Shown piece by piece: positions 1-8,603 of a stretch of 23,631 nt of DNA (its first letter is position 1; each line of letters starts with the position of its first letter). The notes below the pieces were generated by a model. The model saw only the letters and a program-made list of their open reading frames with translations, was not told the origin of the DNA and did not search any database. Made by a program: the position numbers and the translations under genes. Origin of the DNA: Syntrophales bacterium (GTDB taxonomy: Bacteria; Desulfobacterota; Syntrophia; Syntrophales; UBA2210); the NCBI GenBank assembly GCA_023230565.1, contig JALNXD010000043.1:1-23631 (forward strand). The letters are read 5' to 3'.

Positions 1-1533
1 CAATTCTTCATTAATGTACCGCTCGGCATTTACAAGTGTCTGTTTTCTGATATATGTCTCGGGGGCAAGATGCGAGTTCGATTTCGTGATTTCTATATAA
101 TATCCGAATACGCTGTTGTATCCTACCTTCAGATTGTGAATACCGGTTTTTTCACGCTCTTTTGCTTCAAGAGACGCAATCCAGCTCTTTCCGTCTCTCG
201 AAAGACCTATAAGTTCGTCCAGTTCCGCATTGTAACCTTTTCTGATGAGATATCCTTCCCGGATCGTGGGCGGTGGATCATCTACTATCGCCCTTTCTAT
301 TATATCTGCAACATCGGAGAGTTCATCGATTCCCTTATAGATATCCTTTATCAGTAACGATTCTCCATCCCTGATGATATTCCGGATACACGGAAGAGCG
401 GCAATTGATTTTTTGAGTGCCACCAGATCACGCCCATTTGCGACCCCCATCGATACTTTGCTCCCGAGGCGTTCTAAATCGTATACTCCCGACATCTGAT
501 CTCTTACATCTTTCCGAAGCAAGTGCTGCTCTTTTATCTCGGAAACCGCGGCAAGCCGCATGCGGATTGTATCAGGATTTACGAGCGGATATTTCATCCA
601 CCACCGGAGTTTTCGTCCCCCCACAGCGGTTACTGTCTCATTCATTACATGAAAGAGCGAACCCTCTTTTTTCATATCCTGAATAGTCTCGAAAAGTTCG
701 AGATTCCGCCGCACAGTATCACCAAGTACGAGATAATTTTCTGAATGATACCAGTGTATCAGGTTTATATGTTCGAGACCTTGCCGCTGCGTTTCTTCCA
801 TATAGCGAAGGACGGCTCCCGCAGCCCTTGTTACCGCTCCATGTGATTCAAAGTTGAAACCATTGGTCTTTTCATTAAAACGTGCATGAAGACAACGTAC
901 TGCATCTTCATATTCAAAAAACGCACTATCAAGATAATTCACTTTGCAGTCTGCCGCGCCTTGAACGAAAGATCGTATGAATGAAGATTCTCTTGCTTGC
1001 TCACTTATGATGATTTCGGCAAAATCCAGACCGGCTATTTCCGCCGCGAACTGATCCGTCGCTGTTCCTTCAGTAATCCTGAATTCACCGGTACTGATGT
1101 CACAGAATGCGATGCCTGCATGATTTGTTTCTACCACTATTCCCGCAAGGTAATTGTTTTTATCTGCCTCAAGAGTTTCCGTATCTACAACCAGACCGGG
1201 GGAAACCACTCTTACCACATCTCTTCGTACAACTCCTTTTGCGTCTTTAGGATCTTCCACCTGTTCGCAGATTGCTACTTTGAATCCGGCATCGATAAGC
1301 TTTACAAGATACGAGGAAGCAGCATGATAGGGAATGCCGCAGAGCGGGATGCTGCCTTCCTTATTTTTATTTCTGGAGGTGAGAGTGATTTCCAGGACCT
1401 TCGATGCCGTAACGGCATCATCGAAAAACATCTCGTAAAAATCGCCCATTCGAAAAAAAAGAATACAATCCTTATATTTTTCCTTAATTTCCAAATACTG
1501 CCTCATGGCCGGAGTCAGGTTCATTATTCCCAT
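1..1533 (-). CDS. mutS: DNA mismatch repair protein MutS (partial, C-terminus beyond left edge)
   Basis: MutS recognises base mismatches and small loops and recruits MutL to start mismatch repair. Reading the minus strand from 1533 to the window edge gives 511 uninterrupted codons, about 60% of a normal MutS. The N-terminal mismatch-binding domain is clear: LTPAMRQYLEIKEKY is followed by GDFYEMF, whose Phe-x-Glu (about residues 32-34) is the mismatch-probing motif, and then LCGIPYHA and AICEQ. The connector and lever parts (GGRKLRWWMKYPLVNP) follow, and the sequence reaches the clamp region (VGYNSVFGYYIEITKS) before it stops at the edge. The ATPase domain lies outside the window. Two starts are possible, ATG at 1533 or ATG at 1524; both overlap the end of the upstream membrane-protein gene, so translational coupling is likely. 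The family call is firm; the start is uncertain by three codons. Confidence 0.95.
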   Translation of the reverse strand, partial: MGIMNLTPAMRQYLEIKEKYKDCILFFRMGDFYEMFFDDAVTASKVLEITLTSRNKNKEGSIPLCGIPYHAASSYLVKLIDAGFKVAICEQVEDPKDAKGVVRRDVVRVVSPGLVVDTETLEADKNNYLAGIVVETNHAGIAFCDISTGEFRITEGTATDQFAAEIAGLDFAEIIISEQARESSFIRSFVQGAADCKVNYLDSAFFEYEDAVRCLHARFNEKTNGFNFESHGAVTRAAGAVLRYMEETQRQGLEHINLIHWYHSENYLVLGDTVRRNLELFETIQDMKKEGSLFHVMNETVTAVGGRKLRWWMKYPLVNPDTIRMRLAAVSEIKEQHLLRKDVRDQMSGVYDLERLGSKVSMGVANGRDLVALKKSIAALPCIRNIIRDGESLLIKDIYKGIDELSDVADIIERAIVDDPPPTIREGYLIRKGYNAELDELIGLSRDGKSWIASLEAKEREKTGIHNLKVGYNSVFGYYIEITKSNSHLAPETYIRKQTLVNAERYINEEL

Positions 1534-1943
1534 CTATCTCCATCTTTCTTTTCCAAATCGATGAAGCCATTGTGCCGTTTCGAGTGTCCTGAAAAGCCTC
1601 CCGTATCCCTGAAGAGAATCCCTAAAAGCCAATTCGCCACACTTATTACAAACGATGCAAGAATGGCCGCCCAGAAACCCTCTACTTCAAAACCCGAAAT
1701 GACACCTGAGGCCATTTTAATGAGAAGGGCGTTGATAACGAAGGTAAATAATCCGAGTGTCAGAATATTAATTGGCAATGTAAGAATAATAAGGATCGGC
1801 CTGAAAAAGGTATTTAAAAAACCTAACACAGCCGCAGCAAAAAAGGCCGAAAAAAAATTTTCGACATGAACTCCCGATATCATATACGCCGCAGCCATTA
1901 TCGCGATCGTCAATATTATCCACCTGAAAATTATTCGTGCCAT
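1524..1943 (-). CDS. YvlD/phage holin family 4 (DUF360-like) small membrane protein
   Basis: This 139-residue protein is almost entirely hydrophobic, with about four predicted membrane segments (residues 6-24, 30-50, 52-75 and 88-113) and a short charged tail. The central FLNTFFRPILIILTLPIN followed by LGLFTFVINAL is the signature of the family known as YvlD or phage_holin_4_2. These are chromosomal inner-membrane proteins; the 'holin' name comes from similarity, and no lysis function is implied here. The start ATG follows an AAGGGTGAAAA stretch that can serve as ribosome binding site. Its stop codon overlaps the start region of mutS, and it begins 35 bases after the methyltransferase stop, so the three probably form one transcript. 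The molecular role is unknown; the family assignment is confident. Confidence 0.85.
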   Translation of the reverse strand: MARIIFRWIILTIAIMAAAYMISGVHVENFFSAFFAAAVLGFLNTFFRPILIILTLPINILTLGLFTFVINALLIKMASGVISGFEVEGFWAAILASFVISVANWLLGILFRDTGGFSGHSKRHNGFIDLEKKDGDRWE

Positions 1944-1978
1944 TTTTCACCCTTTGCTGTCGCGGTCAAATAGTCTGG

Positions 1979-2893
1979 TTATAGTATGAGCATCCACCGG
2001 TATTCCCGTATATGATCGAGCAGTTCATATAGTATTTCGTGCTCCTCGGAACCGGCCATGCGCCCTACGAATATACTTCTCATACGAGCCTTGTTCTGCA
2101 GGCCTGCAAGATCTGCAAGAGATCCTGTGCGCACCTTTCTGCCGCAACAGTTCGCTGTTTTTACAAGATGTTCGAAACGAATTGTGTATTCGGAATGACC
2201 CTTCAATCGGATTTCCCTCGGATATCCGTCAAGAACAAGATCCCGAGCGAGAAACGCCATTTCCTCCGGGATTATCGGATCGCTTGAATGTTCCGCGATA
2301 AAGGCTTTCGCTCCGATTTTACAGATTTTCTCGACAATATCTATTGCTCCCATATTGAAATTGAATTCTCCGCGCGAAGGAATGGATAATTCGTAACGAT
2401 CAACCTTTTCCTTTACTGCTTCCGGAAGATTTGCAGGATCAAGACCGGTCCAGGTCTCAAGATCACCTGCGACTTCATTGCAAATTATAACATCGATAGT
2501 ACGAAATGCCCGAATGATCTCCCGGGCATCACCTTTTACGAACGAGATTTTCTCTTCCCAGTTTTTCAAGATGCGGCATTGGCGCTTCATGAGACTTGAA
2601 GAAAGATCGACCATTAAAACATGTCTCACCCGATCTCCATAAGATTCGAGCAGGCCCCTCATCAGACTTCCGTACCCTCCGCCTATTTCACAGACAGCCG
2701 TTCCGAAAGGAAGAAGCGCATTCTCAGAAAGAAGATTTCCTATAATTTCACCGTATGAGCGGGGCTCTTCCATCGCCACCATGTAGGGGGATCCGATGTG
2801 TGCGAAACATTCGCAAATAGTCTGCTCATTCAGAAGATCTATTGGCTGAATCAGGTAATGCTCGTGTGTTGAATTTATGCGCCAGTCTTTCAT
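1979..2893 (-). CDS. Class I SAM-dependent methyltransferase (substrate unknown)
   Basis: The protein has a Rossmann-fold methyltransferase core. FGTAVCEIGGGYGSLMRGLL is motif I (SAM binding, E-x-G-x-G-x-G type), VLMVDLSS is the acidic motif II, FVKGDAREI is the next strand, and DVIICNEVAGDLETW is motif IV. The C-terminal half (RLKGHSEYTIRFEHL) may form a substrate cap. The open frame extends upstream to a GTG at 2962, but a promoter-like TTGACC-17-TACAAA at 2947-2975 would start transcription downstream of that GTG. I therefore prefer ATG 2893 (MKDWRINSTHEHYL), giving 304 residues. No strong Shine-Dalgarno precedes either start. It heads the minus-strand group leading to mutS. The substrate could be a sugar, small molecule or protein; nothing in the sequence decides. 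Confidence 0.75.
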   Translation of the reverse strand: MKDWRINSTHEHYLIQPIDLLNEQTICECFAHIGSPYMVAMEEPRSYGEIIGNLLSENALLPFGTAVCEIGGGYGSLMRGLLESYGDRVRHVLMVDLSSSLMKRQCRILKNWEEKISFVKGDAREIIRAFRTIDVIICNEVAGDLETWTGLDPANLPEAVKEKVDRYELSIPSRGEFNFNMGAIDIVEKICKIGAKAFIAEHSSDPIIPEEMAFLARDLVLDGYPREIRLKGHSEYTIRFEHLVKTANCCGRKVRTGSLADLAGLQNKARMRSIFVGRMAGSEEHEILYELLDHIREYRWMLIL

Positions 2894-2946
2894 GGTGATC
2901 AAATTTTCGCCTTTCTCGCTCAGAACGATATTGCCTGCTGCAGGAT

Positions 2947-2975
2947 TTTGTAATACAGGCACATCGCCTGGTCAA
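2947..2975 (-). promoter_or_regulatory. Candidate sigma-70 promoter for methyltransferase-yvlD-mutS
   Basis: On the minus strand TTGACC (2975-2970) is followed after 17 bases by TACAAA (2952-2947). The -35 matches consensus at five of six bases and the -10 at four of six. It lies inside the 5' extension of the methyltransferase frame, which argues for the downstream ATG at 2893. It is a prediction by eye only. Confidence 0.35.
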
Positions 2976-3012
2976 GAGAAAGAATGAAGCTGTCATCACG
3001 AATCAGTTTTTA

Positions 3013-3041
3013 TTGAAATTAAATATTTCTTCGGCTATAGT
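3013..3041 (+). promoter_or_regulatory. Candidate sigma-70 promoter for acn-icd
   Basis: TTGAAA (3013-3018) and TATAGT (3036-3041) are separated by exactly 17 bases. Each hexamer matches the sigma-70 consensus at five of six positions. Transcription would begin near 3048 and leave a leader of roughly 137 bases before the aconitase ATG. This is the best-looking promoter in the window. Confidence 0.55.
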
Positions 3042-3077
3042 ATCACGCTTTATTTTAGTCGCAAATCGGCTCGCCGC

Positions 3078-3135
3078 CGGGATTCGCATATAACTGAACT
3101 TCAAATCTACGTGATCTTTTTAAGATCGAATCCCG
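3078..3135 (+). other. Inverted repeats in the aconitase 5' leader
   Basis: CGGGATTCG (3078-3086) and CGAATCCCG (3127-3135) are a perfect 9-bp inverted repeat. Between them GATCTT (3113-3118) and AAGATC (3122-3127) form a small nested hairpin with a three-base loop; it shares one base with the outer right arm. Both lie between the predicted promoter and the acn start, so the mRNA leader can fold into a compact structure. No U-tract follows, so it does not look like a terminator. Function is unknown. Confidence 0.5.
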
Positions 3136-3184
3136 CATCCATGCTGCCGGCGCTAAAAAAAAAGATGTGGAATTGAGGATTTAA

Positions 3185-5149
3185 ATGGGCAAAACACTTA
3201 CGGAAAAATTGATCGAATCTCATCTTGTCACCGGAGAAATGAAAGCAGGCAGTGAAATAGCTATTCGTATCGACCAAACACTCACTCAGGATGCCACAGG
3301 CACTATGGCATATCTTCAGTTTGAGGCTCTTGAAATACCCCGCGTAAAAACAGAACTTTCGGTGAGTTATATCGATCATAACACGGTACAAACAGGATTC
3401 GAAAACGCCGATGACCACAAATACCTCGAAGGCGTTGCACAAAAATACGGACTCTATCTTTCCAGGGCGGGAAACGGTATCTGTCATCAGGTACATCTGG
3501 AACGATTCGGCATACCCGGGAAAACGCTGCTTGGCGCCGACAGTCACACTCCAACGGGAGGAGGATTGGGAATGCTCGCAATAGGAGCGGGAGGCCTGGA
3601 CGTGGCACTCGCCATGGCTGGAGAGCCTTTTTTCATTACTGCTCCGAAAGTTATCGGCATTAATCTTACAGGAAGGCTGAAGCCATGGGTTTCGGCCAAG
3701 GACGCCGTGCTCAAGGTTCTCGAAATCTTTACTACGAAAGGAAATGTCGGCAGCATTTTCGAGTATAAAGGTCCGGGACTGTCCTATCTTACGGTGCCGG
3801 AAAGGGCGACTATTGCCAATATGGGGGCCGAATGCGGCGTGACTACTTCCGTTTTCCCAAGCGATGATGTAACCCGGCAGTTTTTATCTTCGCAGGGGCG
3901 CGAAAAGGATTGGATGAAACTCGAGGCAGACCCTGAGGCCTGTTATGAAAGAGAAATCACCATCGATCTTTCAGAACTGGAACCGCTCGCAGCTGCTCCT
4001 CACAGCCCGGAGAATGTAGTGCCCGTGAGAAGCATCGAGGGAATTCCTGTGGATCAGGTGTGTACCGGAAGCTGCACCAATTCATCTTATAAGGATCTCG
4101 CCACTGTTGCTGTCATGCTCCGGGGAAAAACCATCAGGCGGGAAACGAGTCTTGTCGTCACACCGGGCTCGAGACAGGTACTTGAAAATCTTGCGCGCGA
4201 CGGCTTTCTCGCCGATCTAATAGCCGCCGGTGCCCGAATCGACGAATGCGCCTGCGGATTCTGCATCGGCAATAGCCGAAGTCCTTCATCCGGAGCAGTT
4301 TCACTGAGAACATCAAACAGAAATTTTCAGGGTCGCTCGGGTACCGCAGATGCTCTCGTATACCTTGTAAGCCCGGAAACGGCGGCGGCGGCGGCAATCA
4401 AGGGATATATAACCGATCCGCGCAATCTTGCAATTGATTACCCCCGTATCGAGATACCTGAGCGATTTCACATAAATGACGGCATGATTATTCCCCCGGA
4501 CGCACAGGATTCAGGGAGTGAAACCATTCAAAGAGGACCGAATATCGGTGCTCCTCCCGCAAGTGATGTGTTTCCTGATACAATACTGGGTGAGGTAACA
4601 ATAAAGGTGGGCGACAGGATAACAACTGACCATATAATGCCTGCAGGTGCCCGCATGAAATACCGTTCCAATATAGCACGCTATTCCGAATTTGTGTTTG
4701 AACCGGTTGACAGAAATTTTTCCAGCCGCGCAGCGGCGATAAAAAAAGCAGGACGCCACAATATTGTAGTTGCCGGAGTTTCATACGGCCAGGGATCGTC
4801 AAGGGAACATGCGGCAATGTGTCCAATGTTCCTGGGTGTCAAAGCTGTCCTCGCCATATCTTTTGAACGGATCCATGAAGCAAACCTTGTGAATTTCGGC
4901 ATCCTTCCTCTCACCTTTGCCGATCCCCGATCATATAATGAAATAGAACAGGGAGATGTTATCGAAATTCCGGAGATAGATAAGAACATTTATCTGAGCG
5001 ATCATATTTCTGTCATAAATAAGACCAGAGGGCTGTCTTTTGAAGCGGCTTTCTCACTTTCGAAGCGGCAAAAAACAATACTTATGGCAGGAGGTGCGCT
5101 GAATCTGGCGAAGAAAAAAGCGTCTTCTCGCGCGAACCCAGATGGATAG
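3185..5149 (+). CDS. acn: Aconitate hydratase (Aquifex-type aconitase)
   Basis: Aconitase interconverts citrate and isocitrate using a [4Fe-4S] cluster. The 654 residues match the length of the short 'Aquifex-type' putative aconitases, well below the roughly 890 of AcnA/AcnB. Three cluster cysteines are visible: C297 in CTGSCTN, and C357 and C360 in CACGFCIGN. LLGADSHTPTGGGLGMLAIG is the conserved substrate/cluster-domain stretch. The C-terminal swivel domain carries VGDRITTDHIMPAGAR and SYGQGSSREHAAM, the latter with the catalytic Ser-Ser-Arg around 538-540. The ATG at 3185 is preceded by a TGAGGA ribosome binding site. Isocitrate dehydrogenase follows, so the pair runs citrate to 2-oxoglutarate. 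The related 3-isopropylmalate dehydratase is unlikely, because that enzyme is normally split into large and small subunits while both parts are joined here. Confidence 0.93.
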   Translation: MGKTLTEKLIESHLVTGEMKAGSEIAIRIDQTLTQDATGTMAYLQFEALEIPRVKTELSVSYIDHNTVQTGFENADDHKYLEGVAQKYGLYLSRAGNGICHQVHLERFGIPGKTLLGADSHTPTGGGLGMLAIGAGGLDVALAMAGEPFFITAPKVIGINLTGRLKPWVSAKDAVLKVLEIFTTKGNVGSIFEYKGPGLSYLTVPERATIANMGAECGVTTSVFPSDDVTRQFLSSQGREKDWMKLEADPEACYEREITIDLSELEPLAAAPHSPENVVPVRSIEGIPVDQVCTGSCTNSSYKDLATVAVMLRGKTIRRETSLVVTPGSRQVLENLARDGFLADLIAAGARIDECACGFCIGNSRSPSSGAVSLRTSNRNFQGRSGTADALVYLVSPETAAAAAIKGYITDPRNLAIDYPRIEIPERFHINDGMIIPPDAQDSGSETIQRGPNIGAPPASDVFPDTILGEVTIKVGDRITTDHIMPAGARMKYRSNIARYSEFVFEPVDRNFSSRAAAIKKAGRHNIVVAGVSYGQGSSREHAAMCPMFLGVKAVLAISFERIHEANLVNFGILPLTFADPRSYNEIEQGDVIEIPEIDKNIYLSDHISVINKTRGLSFEAAFSLSKRQKTILMAGGALNLAKKKASSRANPDG

Positions 5150-5252
5150 TCACACATAATCATGCGCCGCAGTGGCGAAGGAGAAACATGACGCAGCGTA
5201 TGGACTTCTTGCGAAATCATCATTGTTGAAATACAAAATGGAAGGATTATTT

Positions 5253-6476
5253 ATGGCCAGCAAAAAAATTAAAGTTGCAACACCTATCGTTGAAATGGAC
5301 GGAGACGAGATGACCCGCGTCATGTGGGCCATGGTGAAAGACAAGCTTCTTTTACCATTTCTTGATATGGACATACATTATTATGACCTGCACATAAAAA
5401 ACAGGGATACGACGGATGACAAGGTGACGATCGAGGCAGCGGAGGCAACTATAAAATACGGCGTCGCAGTAAAATGTGCCACTATTACCGCGAATGCCGA
5501 TCGAATAAGGGAGTACGATTTAAAACAAATGTGGAAAAGCCCTAACGGGACCATAAGAGCCATACTCGGCGGGACTGTGTTTCGCGCTCCCATCCTTGTC
5601 AAAAACATCAAACCCCTTATTTCTTCATGGCAACACCCGATTGTGATTGGCAGGCATGCATACGGCGATGTGTATGATAACGTGGAAATGGCCGTTCCAG
5701 GCCCCGGAAAGGCGGAGCTGACTTTTACGCAGGCGGATGGAGGGATCGAAACCAGGACAATCAAGGAATTTACAGGGCCAGGCGTTATCCAGGGTATCCA
5801 TAACACTGACGAATCGATCCGCAGCTTTGCCCGTGCCTGTTTTACTTACGCCTGTGAAGAAAAAATCGACCTGTGGTTCAGTACCAAAGATACAATCTCG
5901 AAAACATATGATGCGCGTTTTCGCGACATCTTCGAAGAAGAATTTGAGGCTAATTGGAACGCCAAATTTCAAGAAGCCGGAATAGAATACTTCTTCACCC
6001 TCATTGACGATGCCGTCGCCCGGGTAGTCAGGTCACAGGGAGGAATGCTCTGGGCTCTTAAAAATTATGACGGCGATGTAATGTCCGATATGATTGCGAC
6101 CGCCTATGGAAGTCTTGCGATGATGACTTCGGTTCTTCTTTCCCCGAAAGGCTACTACGAATATGAAGCCGCTCACGGGACTGTCCAAAAGCACTATTAT
6201 AAGCACCTGAAAGGGGAAAAGACGTCTACAAATTCCATGGCTCTTATTTTCGCGTGGTCGGGAGGACTTCGAAAAAGAGGGGAGCTTGACGAAACTGATG
6301 ATCTTATTACATTTGCGGATTACCTCGAGCAGGCGGCAATAGAAACTATAGAGTCGGGAACCATGACAGGCGATCTTCTGCGTGTAGCAGACCCCGATCC
6401 TTCTAATCATAAGGTTTCAACGGAAGAATTTATTGATGCCATTGCAGAAAGACTCAGTAAAAAACTGGAAATGTAA
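5253..6476 (+). CDS. icd: Isocitrate dehydrogenase, NADP-dependent (eukaryotic-type)
   Basis: The enzyme oxidatively decarboxylates isocitrate to 2-oxoglutarate. The N-terminus KIKVATPIVEMDGDEMTR is diagnostic for the homodimeric NADP-dependent class found in mitochondria and some bacteria, and differs from the E. coli type. Further hallmarks are WKSPNGTIRAILGGTVFR (isocitrate phosphate contact), IGRHAYGDVY, LIDDAVARVVRSQGG, NYDGDVMSD (metal-binding aspartates) and YEAAHGTVQKHY (cofactor loop). The open frame extends upstream to 5172, but ATG 5253 sits behind a good GGAAGGA site and gives 407 residues, the usual size. It follows acn by about 100 bases and is probably co-transcribed. The rlmN frame overlaps its last codons. 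Confidence 0.95.
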   Translation: MASKKIKVATPIVEMDGDEMTRVMWAMVKDKLLLPFLDMDIHYYDLHIKNRDTTDDKVTIEAAEATIKYGVAVKCATITANADRIREYDLKQMWKSPNGTIRAILGGTVFRAPILVKNIKPLISSWQHPIVIGRHAYGDVYDNVEMAVPGPGKAELTFTQADGGIETRTIKEFTGPGVIQGIHNTDESIRSFARACFTYACEEKIDLWFSTKDTISKTYDARFRDIFEEEFEANWNAKFQEAGIEYFFTLIDDAVARVVRSQGGMLWALKNYDGDVMSDMIATAYGSLAMMTSVLLSPKGYYEYEAAHGTVQKHYYKHLKGEKTSTNSMALIFAWSGGLRKRGELDETDDLITFADYLEQAAIETIESGTMTGDLLRVADPDPSNHKVSTEEFIDAIAERLSKKLEM

Positions 6477-7554
6477 ACCGGACCTGAAAGATATGACCTT
6501 AGCCGAACTGGAGGACTTTATTTCCGGATGCGGCAAGGAACAGTATCGTGCCCGTCAGCTGATGAAATGGATGTACCAGTCGGGCATTGATAATTTCGAT
6601 GAGATGACGAATCTATCGAGAGAATTCAGAAGAACATTGCAGGATCTGGCACGGATAAGCTCGCTTGAAATAGAGGAAATACAAACATCAGCAGACGGGA
6701 CGAAAAAGGCTCTCTTCCGTCTTTCCGACGGCTTTTTCATTGAGAGTGTTCTCATCCGTGAAAAAAACCACTGGACGCTTTGCATCTCAACACAAGTGGG
6801 ATGCCCAATGAAGTGTGCCTTCTGTCTTACAGGTGAACAGGGATTCAAACGGAATCTGAAGCCTTCGGAGATTGTCGGCCAGATCACCGCCCTTCGCTTC
6901 GGAACGCCGGAAGGAGAAACTATCAAAAATATTGTCATGATGGGGATGGGAGAACCTCTCCTTAATTATGAAAATGTTGTAAAGGCAATCGAAATCATGA
7001 CCTCGGATCTCGGGCTTCTGCTTTCCCGAAGAAGAGTAACCGTCTCCACCTGCGGTATAGTCCCTATGATTTATCGGCTGGGAGATGATATTTCTGTGAA
7101 TCTTGCAATCTCTTTAAATGCACCGGACAATTCAACGCGGGATATGCTCATGCCTGTAAACAAAACCTATCCGTTGGAAGATTTGATTCAAGCATGCCGA
7201 GGTTATCCCATGCCGCGGCGGCGCAGGGTCACCTTTGAATACATTCTGATTGCCGATATCAATGATTCGGCTGAACATGCAAAAAAAATAGCGACTCTGA
7301 TCAGGGGTATTCGCTGCAAGTTCAATCTGATCCGCTTTAACGAATATCCGGGAAGCCTTTATAAAAGCCCTCGCGAAGAGAATGTTGCAGCTTTTCAGAA
7401 CATTCTGGTGAAACATGGATATACTGCTGTTATCAGAAAGAGTAAGGGGAGGGATATTCTCGCTGCATGCGGACAGCTCAGCGGGCAATATCATCAGCCG
7501 GCACCGTGTACAGAAAGATATGGCATCTGCCGGGGTCCTGTGATAAAGAAATGA
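6436..7554 (+). CDS. rlmN: Dual-specificity 23S rRNA/tRNA adenine-C2 methyltransferase RlmN
   Basis: RlmN uses radical SAM chemistry to methylate C2 of A2503 in 23S rRNA and A37 in some tRNAs. C123, C127 and C130 (CPMKCAFC) bind the [4Fe-4S] cluster. C345 in the AACGQL motif is the catalytic cysteine that resolves the RNA adduct, and its partner is the cysteine methylated during the cycle. TQVGCPMKCAFC, MMGMGEPLLNYENV and RRVTVSTCGI are family blocks. The start is open: TTG 6433, ATG 6436 or ATG 6493. The conserved N-terminal stretch (LKDMTLAELEDF) begins just upstream of 6493 and a GGAAG site precedes 6436, so I chose 6436. That start overlaps icd by about 40 bases. RlmN itself does not confer antibiotic resistance; its relative Cfr targets C8 and has a different sequence. 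Confidence 0.93.
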   Translation: MPLQKDSVKNWKCKPDLKDMTLAELEDFISGCGKEQYRARQLMKWMYQSGIDNFDEMTNLSREFRRTLQDLARISSLEIEEIQTSADGTKKALFRLSDGFFIESVLIREKNHWTLCISTQVGCPMKCAFCLTGEQGFKRNLKPSEIVGQITALRFGTPEGETIKNIVMMGMGEPLLNYENVVKAIEIMTSDLGLLLSRRRVTVSTCGIVPMIYRLGDDISVNLAISLNAPDNSTRDMLMPVNKTYPLEDLIQACRGYPMPRRRRVTFEYILIADINDSAEHAKKIATLIRGIRCKFNLIRFNEYPGSLYKSPREENVAAFQNILVKHGYTAVIRKSKGRDILAACGQLSGQYHQPAPCTERYGICRGPVIKK

Positions 7555-7584
7555 TCAACAACAGATCCGGAGAAGAATCAAAAC

Positions 7585-8556
7585 ATGATCAAGTATTATT
7601 ATCGGGAACCTTGGCGTTTTTCCAGTGAACGAAGCAAGCACCGGATCAAGGCTGTCAGAGCACTGGCCGCCACATTTTTTACCGGAATCGCTATCATCGA
7701 AAAAATCTATCTGCTTTCCCCTCGCCCATCCCTGGCAAGGCTTGCACCAGAAGTTTCGGAATTGATCCCCCAGCAAGGCTGCAACGGAACACAGGCAAAG
7801 AAAGCTGTTTCATCTCTTGGCGTAATGACATTGAACACAGCCCATGGCAGAAAGAGCAACCCTCATCAAATTTTACTCAGCCGGCCTGAAATAAGGGCAA
7901 ATCTGGATGATATCGCAAGAATTTTCAGACGCGAACGGCCGGATATTGTAGCACTTCAGGAAACCGACGGACCGTCGGCATGGAGCGGAATGTTCGATCA
8001 TGTGGAATATCTGGCTGAAAAAGGTGAATATCCCTATTCGATCCGCGGGGAGCATGTCAAGAGGAAAAAAAATGTCTACGGCACCGCCATTCTTTCTACG
8101 CTGCCCCTGACTATGCCTGTTTCCATAAAGTTTTCCCCGGCTCCGCCAACGTTTTCAAAAGGGGCTGTCATTTCGACAGTGCAGTTTCCTGGAAACAGCG
8201 GAGTCGATATCGATATTGTGTCGGTCCACCTTGATTTTGCACGCAAATCGGTACGGCAGAGACAGGCAGAAGAATTATTCGACCGCCTCAAAGAAAGAAA
8301 TCGGCCTCTAATCCTTATGGGAGATTTTAATTGTGAATGGGTGTCGAAAGAACAGACGCTTAAATCATTGTCCCGTATGTTGAATGTCAAAGCATATCAC
8401 CCGTACGCAATTAATCTCGCCACCTATCCGGCATCGGGAAGGCGACTCGACTGGATACTTATTTCACCTGAGCTTGAATTCCTCAGTTACCGGATATTCA
8501 ATGATAAAATGTCTGATCATCTTGGTGTGATTTCTGAAATCGGGCTTGCTAAATAG
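7585..8556 (+). CDS. Endonuclease/exonuclease/phosphatase (EEP) family protein
   Basis: The protein has the DNase I-like metallohydrolase fold. The family's metal and catalytic residues are present in order: VMTLNTAHG (Asn), IVALQETDG (Glu), SVHLDF (His/Asp), LMGDFNC (Asp-x-Asn) and KMSDHLGVISEI (the terminal Asp-His pair). About 75 N-terminal residues precede the domain and include a hydrophobic stretch (residues 23-45, AVRALAATFFTGIAIIEKIY) that could be a signal anchor. That would place the catalytic domain outside the cytoplasm. The substrate could be nucleic acid, a phospholipid head group or a phosphoinositide-like molecule; the fold does not say. It starts 30 bases after rlmN with a GGAG about 12 bases ahead of the ATG, so the two are probably co-transcribed. 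Confidence 0.8.
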   Translation: MIKYYYREPWRFSSERSKHRIKAVRALAATFFTGIAIIEKIYLLSPRPSLARLAPEVSELIPQQGCNGTQAKKAVSSLGVMTLNTAHGRKSNPHQILLSRPEIRANLDDIARIFRRERPDIVALQETDGPSAWSGMFDHVEYLAEKGEYPYSIRGEHVKRKKNVYGTAILSTLPLTMPVSIKFSPAPPTFSKGAVISTVQFPGNSGVDIDIVSVHLDFARKSVRQRQAEELFDRLKERNRPLILMGDFNCEWVSKEQTLKSLSRMLNVKAYHPYAINLATYPASGRRLDWILISPELEFLSYRIFNDKMSDHLGVISEIGLAK

Positions 8557-8603
8557 TTTTTCATACGCTGCTGATTACTTAGTGTACTAAATGATGCGTT
8601 TCT

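Noticed and set aside
997..1869. Plus-strand open frame of 290 codons
   Set aside because: It lies antisense to mutS and the YvlD-like gene, both recognisable families; its translation has no family features.
1524..1943. Prophage lysis holin
   Set aside because: The 'holin' label of this family is by similarity; no phage genes surround it.
3066..3155. tRNA-like signals (ATCGAATCCCG, CTTCAAA loop, long-arm-like hairpin)
   Set aside because: The anticodon stem does not pair, there is no T-loop in register and no acceptor stem. The inverted repeat explains the GAATCCC match.
3141..3176. Short upstream frame (11 codons) in the acn leader
   Set aside because: No ribosome binding site and no regulatory codon pattern; expected by chance.
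6433..6435. TTG as the rlmN start
   Set aside because: It is immediately followed by an in-frame ATG (6436), which is more likely to be used.
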